64,000 bases of DNA from Oribacterium sp. NK2B42 (GTDB taxonomy: Bacteria; Bacillota; Clostridia; Lachnospirales; Lachnospiraceae), in the NCBI RefSeq assembly GCF_000424445.1, contig NZ_AUJX01000017.1:1-64000 (forward strand), written 5' to 3'. Of the stretch, positions 43,050 through 50,463 are shown one piece after another. The position numbers and the translations under genes are program-made. Below the pieces are notes generated by a model. It had not been told where the DNA came from. It ran no database searches and saw nothing but the letters and a program-made list of their open reading frames with translations. Positions within the stretch are counted from its first letter, which is position 1. Every line of letters starts with the position of its first letter.

Positions 43050-43313
43050 TTACTTGCTGAGTTTCGCCTCAACATATGTCTTCATAAGCTCTTCAAGGAT
43101 CTCGTCACGCTCAACCTTCATGATAAGGCTTCTTGCGCCCTTGTGGCTTGTGATATAAGTAGGATCACCGGACATAATGTATCCTACGATCTGATTTATG
43201 GGATTGTAGCCCTTTTCCGTAAGTGCCTCATAGACACGGGCCAGAACCTCCGTAACATCCAAATCGTATTCCTGCATTGGTCTGATAATCTGTGTACTGC
43301 CTAAATCGCTCAT
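43050..43313 (-). CDS. ireB: IreB family regulatory phosphoprotein (DUF965)
   Basis: The 87-residue protein begins [20 protein letters not shown] and contains [29 protein letters not shown], highly conserved in IreB/YrzL. In Enterococcus, IreB is phosphorylated by the kinase IreK on threonines near the N-terminus and affects cephalosporin resistance. The start at 43313 (AAGGACGTGACAAT upstream) gives the usual length; the longer reading would overlap mtaB. It has its own terminator. Confidence 0.93.
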   Translation of the reverse strand: MSDLGSTQIIRPMQEYDLDVTEVLARVYEALTEKGYNPINQIVGYIMSGDPTYITSHKGARSLIMKVERDEILEELMKTYVEAKLSK

Positions 43314-43354
43314 ATTGTCACGTCCTTTTAATAACTTAGTTAATTCTATACCAT

Positions 43355-44917
43355 TTACAAAATCAATGCAAGTACGCATGTATAACATAATTCTTGGCCC
43401 TGCACCCTGATTATTTGTCCTATTTTACCCGTTCCTTCAGCATCATTTGTAAGCGGTACCATAAATCTCACATAGCTTTTGTTGTAACCCCTCAAATATT
43501 TTTTTCCGTCAAAGGTGGTGATATCCTCCGGAATGATCTCGGTTTCTTTCCCCAAAAAGCTTCTTCTGAAAACTTCGGATTTTGTTTCATCCAGCCTGAT
43601 AAGTTTTTCCGAGCGCTCCGACTTTATCTTATCCGGAACCTGATTCTTCATTTTGTCAGCAGCAGTTCCCTGACGTCTGCTGTACTTAAAAACGTGAAGC
43701 TCATAAAATCCTATTTCATCTATGAAATCATAGGACTCTCTGAAATCATCTTCCGTTTCTCCCGGAAATCCCACGATCACATCCGTTGTTATAGCCGCAT
43801 CGTCCCAGGCATTTCTTATAAGCTCGACAGAATGTCTGAAGGCAGCAGTGTCATAATGTCTGTTCATAGCCTTAAGCGTACGGTCACAGCCGCTTTGAAG
43901 AGACAGATGAAAATGAGGACATATCTCCGGGATATTTTTAAGCTCTTTAACAAAAGCATCGGTAATTATGCGGGGTTCAAGACTGCCGAGTCTCACTCTG
44001 CTGATTCCGGGAACATTGGCCACACTTCTGATAAGCTCCAGCAGGTGCTCCGAGGGCACATCATTTTCCATTGCAAATTCATAATTTGCGTTATCAAAAT
44101 CCAATCCGTAAGAGGAAAGATGGATACCCGTAAGCACTATCTCACGATAACCTCTGTTGGCGAAATCCGCAGCTTCCTTCACTGTGCTTTCAACAGATCT
44201 TGACCTTATACGCCCCCGCACATAGGGAATGATGCAATAGGAACAATACTGGTTGCAGCCATCCTGAACCTTCAAGAACACTCTGCCGTTATCCTCTATC
44301 TCACCGGCTCTCAGATCCTCGTAGCTTTGATCCTTTGAAATATCTTTTACATAGCAGGAGGTTCTGCTTTTAAAATTCCGCCTTTCTGAATTACTTTCTG
44401 CAGTCCCCACAGAAACTGTTTCTGTGAACCCTCCTTTTGAAAAACTCTCTTCACTTCCGCCAATGTTATTTCCTGTCGTTTCACTTGTCACAGACTCATA
44501 TTCCTGTCCGTTGTTAAATGAACCTTCTTCATCTGCTTCACCCAGATAGTATTTTTCAATCGCACTCACCAGATTGCCCTTCTCATTATTACCCAGCAGG
44601 ATGTCAACAGCATTATCATATTTCAGTTCTTCAGCTTTTGCCTGGACATAACATCCCGCTGCTATAACCACCGCATCAGGATTCATGGCACGGGCTTTGT
44701 GTATCATCTGCCTGGATTTCCGGTCTGCAATATTTGTAACAGAGCAGGTGTTAATGATATAAATGTCTGCCTTATCCTTATCCCAGGAAACAATCTCTAC
44801 TCCCGCTTCCCTGAGCTCCCGGATCATAGCTTCGGCTTCGTATGAATTAACCTTGCACCCAAGATTATGCATTGCTGCTTTCTTATTTTTCAGTTCCATA
44901 TCTTTCTTTTTATTCAT
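43355..44917 (-). CDS. mtaB: MtaB, tRNA ms2t6A37 methylthiotransferase, with an inserted acidic loop
   Basis: The 520-residue radical SAM methylthiotransferase adds a 2-methylthio group to threonylcarbamoyladenosine at tRNA position 37. The N-terminal UPF0004 domain gives Cys21, Cys58 and Cys89 for one iron-sulfur cluster. The radical SAM triad is Cys221, Cys225 and Cys228 in [22 protein letters not shown]-like C-terminus follows. Residues about 127-185 form a Ser/Glu/Gly-rich insertion absent from typical MtaB, between the two cluster domains. The protein is otherwise intact. It lies upstream of ireB and diverges from the HPr-like gene. Confidence 0.92.
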   Translation of the reverse strand: MNKKKDMELKNKKAAMHNLGCKVNSYEAEAMIRELREAGVEIVSWDKDKADIYIINTCSVTNIADRKSRQMIHKARAMNPDAVVIAAGCYVQAKAEELKYDNAVDILLGNNEKGNLVSAIEKYYLGEADEEGSFNNGQEYESVTSETTGNNIGGSEESFSKGGFTETVSVGTAESNSERRNFKSRTSCYVKDISKDQSYEDLRAGEIEDNGRVFLKVQDGCNQYCSYCIIPYVRGRIRSRSVESTVKEAADFANRGYREIVLTGIHLSSYGLDFDNANYEFAMENDVPSEHLLELIRSVANVPGISRVRLGSLEPRIITDAFVKELKNIPEICPHFHLSLQSGCDRTLKAMNRHYDTAAFRHSVELIRNAWDDAAITTDVIVGFPGETEDDFRESYDFIDEIGFYELHVFKYSRRQGTAADKMKNQVPDKIKSERSEKLIRLDETKSEVFRRSFLGKETEIIPEDITTFDGKKYLRGYNKSYVRFMVPLTNDAEGTGKIGQIIRVQGQELCYTCVLALIL

Positions 44918-45018
44918 GTTTGGAAATATATCCTGTTTCTAATGTCTGAAGTATCTCCGTTTACCGGCTGAACCATCACATGAATCCTTGTTTTCCTTTA
45001 GGAAACTTTGACATTCTA

Positions 45019-45048
45019 TTGACTTTTGAAGTTTGTTATTGCTAGAAT
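45019..45048 (+). promoter_or_regulatory. Sigma-A type promoter of the HPr-like gene
   Basis: TTGACT at 45019-45024 and TAGAAT at 45043-45048 are separated by 18 bases. Transcription would begin at about 45055, leaving a leader of about 55 bases. Confidence 0.65.
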
Positions 45049-45112
45049 TATCAGTGTATAAGTGTTTAAAAAATTGATCACTGATAAATATTATTTTTAG
45101 GAGGATTTCATC

Positions 45113-45355
45113 GTGAAAACCGTTCGTATCTCACTTAATTCTATCGATAAAGTAAAATCATTCGTTAATGAACTCGTAAAGTTCTCTGACGTAGATTTCG
45201 ATCTTGTTTCAGGTCGTTATGTTATCGATGCAAAGTCCATCATGGGTATCTTCTCATTGGACCTTTCAAAGCCTATCGATCTTAACATCCATGCTGATGC
45301 AGTTCGTATGGAAGAGATTCTTTCCGCTCTGACACCATACATCATTTCAGAGTGA
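45113..45355 (+). CDS. HPr-like protein without the phosphorylatable histidine (Crh-like)
   Basis: This 80-residue HPr-fold protein has a GTG start behind a full TTTAGGAGGATTT ribosome site. AKSIMGIFSLDLSKPIDL (Ser42) matches the regulatory Ser46 loop of HPr and Crh. The segment that should hold GLHARPA reads LNSIDKVKSFV, so the PTS His15 is replaced (by Ser10 in an ungapped alignment). It therefore cannot relay phosphate from enzyme I. Phosphorylation of Ser42 by HPr kinase and a role in catabolite control, as for Crh, is inference. Similar genes occur upstream of thiI in related organisms only as far as this window suggests. Confidence 0.85.
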   Translation: MKTVRISLNSIDKVKSFVNELVKFSDVDFDLVSGRYVIDAKSIMGIFSLDLSKPIDLNIHADAVRMEEILSALTPYIISE

Positions 45356-45397
45356 TCGATATCGTTTTATTTTAACGGGAAATCAACAAGTGTCAAG

Positions 45398-45427
45398 CTG
45401 AGTGCGTACTGATATGTACGCACTCAG
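45398..45427 (+). terminator. Stem-loop between the HPr-like gene and thiI
   Basis: CTGAGTGCGTAC and GTACGCACTCAG form a perfect 12-bp stem around six bases, followed by TTTCTGTT. It can terminate transcription of the HPr-like gene. It ends only 13 bases before the thiI ribosome site, so it may also influence thiI. Confidence 0.75.
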
Positions 45428-45452
45428 TTTCTGTTATAAGAAAAGGAGTTCT

Positions 45453-46652
45453 ATGCAATACCAAAGCTTTCTTATCAAGTATGCCGAGATAGGCACCAAG
45501 GGAAAGAACCGTTATGTGTTCGAGGATGCACTGGTTCATGACATCAGAAAAAAGCTTGAGCGTGCCGAGGGCGATTTTAAAGTATATCGCGAGCGCGGAC
45601 GTATCTATGTCACAGTTAAGTCAGAAAATTATGATTATGAGGAAACAGTGGATGCCCTCCAGCACGTATTCGGAATAGTGTCCATTTGTCCTATGATCCA
45701 GATGGATTCAACCCACGACTACAAGGTTCTTTCAGACAAGGTCATCTCCTACTTCAAAGAGGTTTACGGCGACCGTAAGCTTACTTTCAAGGTAAATACC
45801 AGAAGAGCCGACAAAGAGTTCCCTATGCAATCCAATGAGGTTGATGCAGAGCTCGGTCACGACATACTGGAAGCTTTCCCCAACACCTCCGTAGATGTTC
45901 ACAACCCCGAAGTGGTTATCCGTGTGGAGATCCGCCAGTTTATAAACATTTACTCAGAAATCATCCCCGGTGTCGGAGGTATGCCTCTGGGAACCAATGG
46001 CAAGGCCATGCTGCTTCTTTCAGGCGGAATCGACAGTCCTGTTGCAGGCTATATGATCGCCCGTCGCGGAGCTGTTCTTGAAGCAACCTACTTCCACGCA
46101 CCTCCATATACCTCAGAGCGTGCAAAGCAGAAGGTTGTCGATCTTGCCAATGAGGTCGCCCTTTACTCAGGACCTATCGCTTTACATGTAGTTAACTTTA
46201 CAGATATCCAGCTGAAGATTTATGAGAAGTGTCCTCATGAGGAGCTTACCATCATCATGAGAAGATATATGATGCGTATCGCAGAGGCCATTGCCGAAAA
46301 GCGTGATTGTATAGCTCTTATCACCGGCGAATCCATCGGCCAGGTGGCAAGCCAGACCATGCAGTCTCTTGTATGTACAAATGAGGTTTGCAAGCTTCCG
46401 GTTTACCGTCCGGTTATCGCTTTTGACAAGCAGCAGATTGTTGAGGTTTCACAGAAGATCGGAACTTATGAGACTTCTATCGAGCCTTTCGAGGATTGCT
46501 GCACCATCTTTGTGGCTAAGCATCCGGTTACCAAACCTATTCCGGAGAAGATCCGTAAGTCGGAGCAGATAGTTTACGACGAGATGCTGCCGATGGTCGA
46601 GAAGGCGGTTAACGAAGCTGAGCTGATATGGTGTGCGGGTAAAGGCCGATAA
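45453..46652 (+). CDS. thiI: tRNA 4-thiouridine synthase ThiI
   Basis: The 399-residue enzyme adenylates uridine 8 of tRNA before sulfur transfer from a cysteine desulfurase. It contains the N-terminal ferredoxin-like and THUMP domains (KYAEIGTKGKNRYVFE; ALQHVFGIVSICP) and a PP-loop (LLLSGGIDSPVAGYM). It also has GESIGQVASQTMQSL and EDCCTIFVAKHP. The E. coli-type rhodanese domain is absent, as usual in Firmicutes. AAAAGGAGTTCT precedes the ATG at 45453; the upstream ATG at 45402 lies inside the stem-loop and is rejected. Confidence 0.95.
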   Translation: MQYQSFLIKYAEIGTKGKNRYVFEDALVHDIRKKLERAEGDFKVYRERGRIYVTVKSENYDYEETVDALQHVFGIVSICPMIQMDSTHDYKVLSDKVISYFKEVYGDRKLTFKVNTRRADKEFPMQSNEVDAELGHDILEAFPNTSVDVHNPEVVIRVEIRQFINIYSEIIPGVGGMPLGTNGKAMLLLSGGIDSPVAGYMIARRGAVLEATYFHAPPYTSERAKQKVVDLANEVALYSGPIALHVVNFTDIQLKIYEKCPHEELTIIMRRYMMRIAEAIAEKRDCIALITGESIGQVASQTMQSLVCTNEVCKLPVYRPVIAFDKQQIVEVSQKIGTYETSIEPFEDCCTIFVAKHPVTKPIPEKIRKSEQIVYDEMLPMVEKAVNEAELIWCAGKGR

Positions 46653-46668
46653 GCGCTGAAATGGTACA

Positions 46669-46710
46669 GAAAATGCAAGGCAAGCCTAGCCGCACATCCC
46701 TTGCATTTTC
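46669..46710 (+). terminator. Terminator-like inverted repeat after thiI
   Basis: GAAAATGCAAGG and CCTTGCATTTTC are perfect 12-bp arms around 18 bases, followed by TTCACTTTATT. It lies 17 bases past the thiI stop and overlaps the decayed recombinase. Confidence 0.55.
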
Positions 46711-47065
46711 TTCACTTTATTGGCAGCCTGTGCAATTCTTCGGTTCATAGCATGACCACAGGTACAAACAATCTTATTGCCCCACAGATGCTTGCAAAGC
46801 GACTGCCCCCAATTGCTTTGCCGTTCTTGTCTGTCTTCACGGACTTGTGTTTTTCTCTTAACTCCTGTGCTCTGTCAAAATCTTCTGGCGAAACCAGCTT
46901 CTCATGCGAACCTTCTACATATACCTTATCAACTGCCCCATGATATCCTGAATCTTACGAACACCATTGCCAGCCAGGTATAGCTCAAAGATTCTTTTCA
47001 CAGTGTCGGCCTGTTCCTTATTCACTATAAGCTTATCACCAACTCTGTCATATCCAAGAATATTA
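46686..47065 (-). pseudogene. Serine recombinase relic (recombinase and zinc-ribbon domains)
   Basis: On the minus strand one frame encodes [20 protein letters not shown] and [18 protein letters not shown], the Recombinase domain of large serine integrases. It then breaks; another frame gives HEKLVSPEDFDRAQELREKH, and after a further shift SLCKHLWGNKIVCTCGHAMNRR, the zinc beta-ribbon with its Cys pair. The order is that of a large serine recombinase C-terminal half, but with two or more frameshifts and no resolvase catalytic domain. It is a dead fragment abutting the stop of the AAA_14 gene. Confidence 0.8.
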
Positions 47066-48316
47066 CCATTCCATGCTATCTGGATTTAGAAGAAAATCAT
47101 AAACACTCATTACCAATATGCCTTCATCATTATAAAGCGGTGCCACAGCATCCTTTGTAATAATAATTTTTTTAAATCCATCGCCTGTATTCACTAGTGA
47201 GCGTTGTTCCTGTTCCATCTTTTCTTTATCAGGCAATGCATAGGCTGATTGAATATAAAATCTCTTTGAACCTTTGTTGCAGACAAAATCTACTTCCAAC
47301 TGTTTTCGAATCTTCTTACCATTTTTGTCAACTTCATTCATCACAACAACACCAACGTCCACATTATATCCACGAACTTTTAATTCATTAAATATAATGT
47401 TTTCCATTGCATGAGTCTCCTCAACCTGTCTAAAATTAAGTCTCGCATTTCTAAGTCCCAAATCGGTAAAATAATACTTCGATGGAGTATTAATGTATTT
47501 TTTACCCTTTATATCATATCGAATTGCACTATCAATAAGAAATGAATCTTTAAGGTAATCTATATATTTGATTATGGTTTCTTTGCTTATAGTCTTGTTT
47601 TTAACACTTTTAAATGTCGCAGATAACTTGCTTGGATTCGTAAGCGATCCAATTGCTGAGGATAAAATGTTCAGAAGTTCTTCTAACTCTGCTTTATTTC
47701 GTATATTATTCCTTCCAGTAATATCAGAAATGTAGGTTTCCTCAAATAGAGATTTTAAAAAACCAGATTTTTGATCAGCCGTTTCAAAGCCTAGCACAAG
47801 CGGTATTCCACCGAACAGCACATAATCCCTCCAGCCTTCCTGTTTGTCACCGTCATATACACTCATAAATTCACTATATGTTAACGGATACATGTGAACT
47901 TCATCCCCACGTCCACGAAATTCAGTAATAATATCTTTTGACAGAAACTTGGCATTACTTCCCGTTACATATACATCCACATTTTTCTTTCTTCCGAGGC
48001 TATTAAGAACTGATTCAAAATCATCGAGCATCTGAACTTCATCTAATAAAACATAATACATTTCTTTATCAGCGATTTTTTCCATTAGATATGGAAATAA
48101 AACTTCAGGATCTCGATACTTTCTATTCTCAAAAGAGTCAAATGCAATCTCAATAATATGATTTTCATTAACTCCTTCATTTACCAGATACTCTTTAAAA
48201 AGATTAAATAAAAGGTATGATTTTCCGCATCTTCGCATACCTGTTACAACCTTAATTAGTCCGTTATGCTTTTTTGAAATAAGCTTATTCAAATATATCT
48301 CTCTGCGTATTTCCAT
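47063..48316 (-). CDS. AAA_14 / DUF4143 ATPase
   Basis: The 417-residue P-loop protein has Walker A in [18 protein letters not shown] and Walker B in [10 protein letters not shown]. Sensor-like [14 protein letters not shown] and [18 protein letters not shown] are hallmarks of the AAA_14 family. The C-terminal half is DUF4143, with nuclease-like [14 protein letters not shown] and [10 protein letters not shown] stretches. Such proteins are widespread in anaerobes; their role is unclear, with defence or DNA handling suspected. GAGGTGGAACAAT precedes the start. A 37-bp palindrome lies just upstream of the ribosome site. The last codons run into the recombinase relic, so the C-terminus could have been altered, though the length is normal. 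Confidence 0.88.
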   Translation of the reverse strand: MEIRREIYLNKLISKKHNGLIKVVTGMRRCGKSYLLFNLFKEYLVNEGVNENHIIEIAFDSFENRKYRDPEVLFPYLMEKIADKEMYYVLLDEVQMLDDFESVLNSLGRKKNVDVYVTGSNAKFLSKDIITEFRGRGDEVHMYPLTYSEFMSVYDGDKQEGWRDYVLFGGIPLVLGFETADQKSGFLKSLFEETYISDITGRNNIRNKAELEELLNILSSAIGSLTNPSKLSATFKSVKNKTISKETIIKYIDYLKDSFLIDSAIRYDIKGKKYINTPSKYYFTDLGLRNARLNFRQVEETHAMENIIFNELKVRGYNVDVGVVVMNEVDKNGKKIRKQLEVDFVCNKGSKRFYIQSAYALPDKEKMEQEQRSLVNTGDGFKKIIITKDAVAPLYNDEGILVMSVYDFLLNPDSMEW

Positions 48317-48336
48317 ATTGTTCCACCTCGTTACTT

Positions 48337-48373
48337 ATTGAACAAAAATGCGGAATCCGCATTTTTGTTCAAT
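48337..48373. repeat. 37-bp perfect palindrome in the leader of the AAA_14 gene
   Basis: Eighteen-base arms, ATTGAACAAAAATGCGGA and its complement, flank a single central base. It lies 20 bases before the AAA_14 ATG. It could act as an operator or as an RNA hairpin hiding the ribosome site. Confidence 0.8.
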
Positions 48374-48412
48374 AGAATTATACATCATAGGAATAGCTTA
48401 TTCAATACTCTA

Positions 48413-48448
48413 ATCGACATTTTTGCGGATTCCGCATTTTTGTTCGAT
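48413..48448. repeat. Second related palindrome upstream of the AAA_14 gene
   Basis: The right half (TCCGCATTTTTGTTC) is identical to the palindrome at 48337-48373, and the ends ATCGA/TCGAT and centre GCGGATTCCGC pair. The left middle part is in the opposite orientation (CATTTTT rather than ACAAAAAT), so pairing is imperfect. The two copies are about 75 bases apart, like paired operator sites. Confidence 0.6.
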
Positions 48449-48457
48449 AAGGATTAA

Positions 48458-48482
48458 ATTGTGCCGACTGAGTTGGCACAAT
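48458..48482 (-). terminator. Hairpin after the XRE regulator fragment
   Basis: ATTGTGCC and GGCACAAT pair over 8 bp around nine bases, followed on the minus strand by TTAATCC. It lies 21 bases beyond the fragment's stop. The poor T-tract limits confidence. Confidence 0.5.
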
Positions 48483-48502
48483 CTCTAGAAAAATCTTATT
48501 CC

Positions 48503-48760
48503 TTAGCCCTCAAGAATCTGAATCTGCCTTAGCATTTCAAGTGCAGACTTCTTAGCCTTATCCGTCTTTAAATTGTTTAGAATCTCTATTGCTTCATTCA
48601 CAATAGGATCAAGATTATCCGGAGTATCACCATTTAATATATAATCAGCAGATACATGAAACAGGCAGCTAAGCCCTTCCTTGCCTCCCACAATAAGCTC
48701 ACACAAAGACAAGATAAAATCCGCCTTTAAAGCAATCGGATTATCATCTGGCAGGTATTG
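48503..48760 (-). pseudogene. C-terminal fragment of an XRE-type regulator
   Basis: The frame reads QYLPDDNPIALKADFILSL and then SCLFHVSADYILNGDTP, the typical end of cI-like regulators (DNA-binding domain followed by SADYILNG). It continues to a short helical tail. A TGA immediately upstream and unrelated sequence beyond 48760 remove the helix-turn-helix. No good start codon is present. Confidence 0.65.
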
Positions 48761-49444
48761 TCAAGTGTGTTAGTCACCTTTTTCCAGGGCTTTTGACGCG
48801 CCTGAATAGGCAGATCAAGGCGAATATGAAGAATTACGGCTTCCCGCATGGTTGCTTACTTTAGGCAAATAGGCACTTGTTTTTACTTTTAGAAATAGAG
48901 AATAAAACAGTGCTTCACGCATATAAAAGAATCAGCTCGGATTCCAGATGCCTACCGCCTATAGCCCCATCCTCGGTTTTTCTGCCGAGCTCAATCACAG
49001 GTGTGCGTGAGTGTTTTCAGGCGGCATATCTGTGCCGGATGTCGCAGGCTTACTGGACAGCCTGATGATGAACGCCGACGAAAAGAAACAGGAGGTGCTT
49101 GGCGGCACCTTGACAAAACCAGAATTCAGCGCATGGCTGAATTCACACCGACTTGAGAAAGGAGACTTATTTCATGAATAACGATATTTGGACTCCTATC
49201 GCTTCTGTTTTTACCGGAAAGGGCGGCACGATCAAACTCACGATCGTCGGTTCCCTGATTGCCGCGACGATATACGAAATCTTAGACGCGCTACAACTTC
49301 AGTTTTACCAACAAAGAGACTACCGTTTCTCTGACTCCTGCAGGAGAGATGTCTCAACAGGCGCTACAGCCTGAAAGTCGCGAAGATGTCCCTAGGCAGG
49401 AAACGGCAGAAGACGGAGCCACTATGGAACCGCAGCCAGCCTGA
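48761..49444 (+). pseudogene. Relic of an integrative conjugative element
   Basis: Base composition rises here and short plus-strand coding pieces follow one another. One is LNRQIKANMKNYGFPHGCLL (about 48795-48860). Another is 49011-49181, reading VFSGGISVPDVAGLLDSL, then MMNADEKKQEVLGGT and WLNSHRLEKGDLFHE. The third is 49174-49374, starting MNNDIWTPIASVFTGKGGTI behind AGAAAGGAGAC, with one hydrophobic segment; a +1 frame carries NKETTVSLTPAGEMSQQ to a stop at 49442-49444. The small membrane protein with its ribosome site looks like those in Firmicute conjugative modules. Exact families were not recognised. The pieces are overlapping or frameshifted, so this is a remnant. Confidence 0.5.
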
Positions 49445-49452
49445 TTCATAGT

Positions 49453-49479
49453 GCCGCCCAGGATATTATCCTGAGCGGC
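49453..49479 (+). terminator. Intrinsic terminator at the end of the conjugative relic
   Basis: GCCGC-CCAGGATA and TATCCTG-GCGGC pair around a tight loop and are followed by TTTTTT on the plus strand. Confidence 0.8.
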
Positions 49480-49480
49480 T

Positions 49481-49519
49481 TTTTTGTAGGTCGTGGCACG
49501 TGGTCACGACCTACAAAAA
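49481..49519. repeat. 15-bp perfect inverted repeat between two terminators
   Basis: TTTTTGTAGGTCGTG and CACGACCTACAAAAA flank nine bases. It lies directly between the plus-strand terminator and the minus-strand terminator of the AbiTii gene and has T runs at both ends, so it can serve as a bidirectional terminator or mark an element end. Confidence 0.7.
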
Positions 49520-49521
49520 GA

Positions 49522-49546
49522 AGACCCCTCGTTTTGAAAGGGGTCT
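49522..49546 (-). terminator. Intrinsic terminator of the hsdR-AbiTii operon
   Basis: AGACCCC and GGGGTCT pair around 11 bases, followed on the minus strand by TCTTTTTG. It lies six bases beyond the AbiTii stop. Confidence 0.8.
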
Positions 49547-49551
49547 CCAAC

Positions 49552-50256
49552 TTACTGCTCCTCAATATTCGAAGCTATAGTACTGTCTTTTATTTTGTTG
49601 TTATTCCCGATAGTTACACTCTGATCATTATATACAATCAAGATGATCCGTTCGGCAATATTCTTCAACTGATCTGACGTCTTTGTTGTAACATCAAGAT
49701 CCAGCTCGTCAAGATTGCCAAATTCCTTTTCGAGGAGAAGCATAACATCAAGTAGCCGGTTCTCTACAGCAGCAAAAATATCACTGATACATTGTTCTCC
49801 AATAATAACTCTAGCAGAAGTAATCATCATGTATGAATCATTATTAAAACTGGCTATACTTGGAAAGAAATCAGCGGGAACTACTTTTCCGAGTTGTCCA
49901 TCTTTAATAGCTGTACTCTCAGCAAGTTTTCTTAAAGCCTCTACGCTCTGTCGAAATGATATTTGAAGAAGACTTTCTTGAAACTCGTCTGGCATCTTGC
50001 CTAATGGGATGGAAACATTCGTCCATGTCATATGTGATGCCATAGACCCCTTGAAGTACGAGCCAAAAAGATTGCCTCTTGTAATTCTATAATCCGGTAA
50101 TTCAACATTATCTGGGTAACCTGCAATTTCATAGTTCACCCAATTATTCACATCCTCGTTGCCAATTTCTGAAAGTAGTACTTTTGCCCGCTTCAAAGCT
50201 GTCATTGTATCAACTGAACTGTTTGCCAAGTCCTTTATAATTTTGCTTTTCGCCAT
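49552..50256 (-). CDS. AbiTii domain protein, putative abortive-infection component
   Basis: The 234-residue protein begins MAKSKIIKDLANSSVDTMTA, then LKRAKVLLSEIGNEDVNNWV and YEIAGYPDNVELPDYRI, the AbiTii pattern found at the N-terminus of phage-defence-associated proteins. The middle is mainly helical, without a recognised nuclease. The last 18 residues or so, VTIGNNNKIKDSTIASNI, closely match the N-terminus of the membrane protein encoded just upstream. The start at 50256 (GGAGGGATTGTTTTA before ATG) overlaps that gene's stop by one base (TAATG), so the two are made together. Role in defence is inferred from the domain and from its place behind hsdR. Confidence 0.8.
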   Translation of the reverse strand: MAKSKIIKDLANSSVDTMTALKRAKVLLSEIGNEDVNNWVNYEIAGYPDNVELPDYRITRGNLFGSYFKGSMASHMTWTNVSIPLGKMPDEFQESLLQISFRQSVEALRKLAESTAIKDGQLGKVVPADFFPSIASFNNDSYMMITSARVIIGEQCISDIFAAVENRLLDVMLLLEKEFGNLDELDLDVTTKTSDQLKNIAERIILIVYNDQSVTIGNNNKIKDSTIASNIEEQ

Positions 50257-50462
50257 TAAAACAATCCCTCCAGAAAGCTTATTAGCTTCTCCCAAAAAGA
50301 GAACAGTAATACTATCCCCGCCACCAATGAAATAAGAAAGCCACAAATAACTGGATGTTTGTCAAAAAAGGTTATCTTCTTGATAGCATCTTTGGTCGCA
50401 TCTATTTTCTCTGCAATCATGGAATTTTGGATTTTATTATTGTCTCCGATTTTAATTCCCAT
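50256..50462 (-). CDS. Small single-span membrane protein sharing a motif with the AbiTii protein
   Basis: The 68-residue protein begins MGIKIGDNNKIQNSMIAEKI, continues with a basic helix (DATKDAIKKI), and then has one membrane span (about residues 43-61, CGFLISLVAGIVLLFSFW). Its N-terminal IGDNNKI-x2-S-x-IA repeats the C-terminal tail of the AbiTii protein. The start is placed at 50462 by AAGAAGGAG, four bases before ATG and inside the end of hsdR; hsdR's stop is one base upstream. It is translationally linked to both neighbours. A membrane effector triggered through the shared motif is a hypothesis. No known family was recognised. Confidence 0.75.
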   Translation of the reverse strand: MGIKIGDNNKIQNSMIAEKIDATKDAIKKITFFDKHPVICGFLISLVAGIVLLFSFWEKLISFLEGLF

Positions 50463-50463
50463 G

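Noticed and set aside
43394-44203. 269-codon open frame on the plus strand
   Set aside because: Antisense shadow of mtaB, whose catalytic motifs are clear on the minus strand.
48337-48448. CRISPR-like repeats
   Set aside because: Only two imperfect palindromic copies with no regular spacers and no cas genes in the window.
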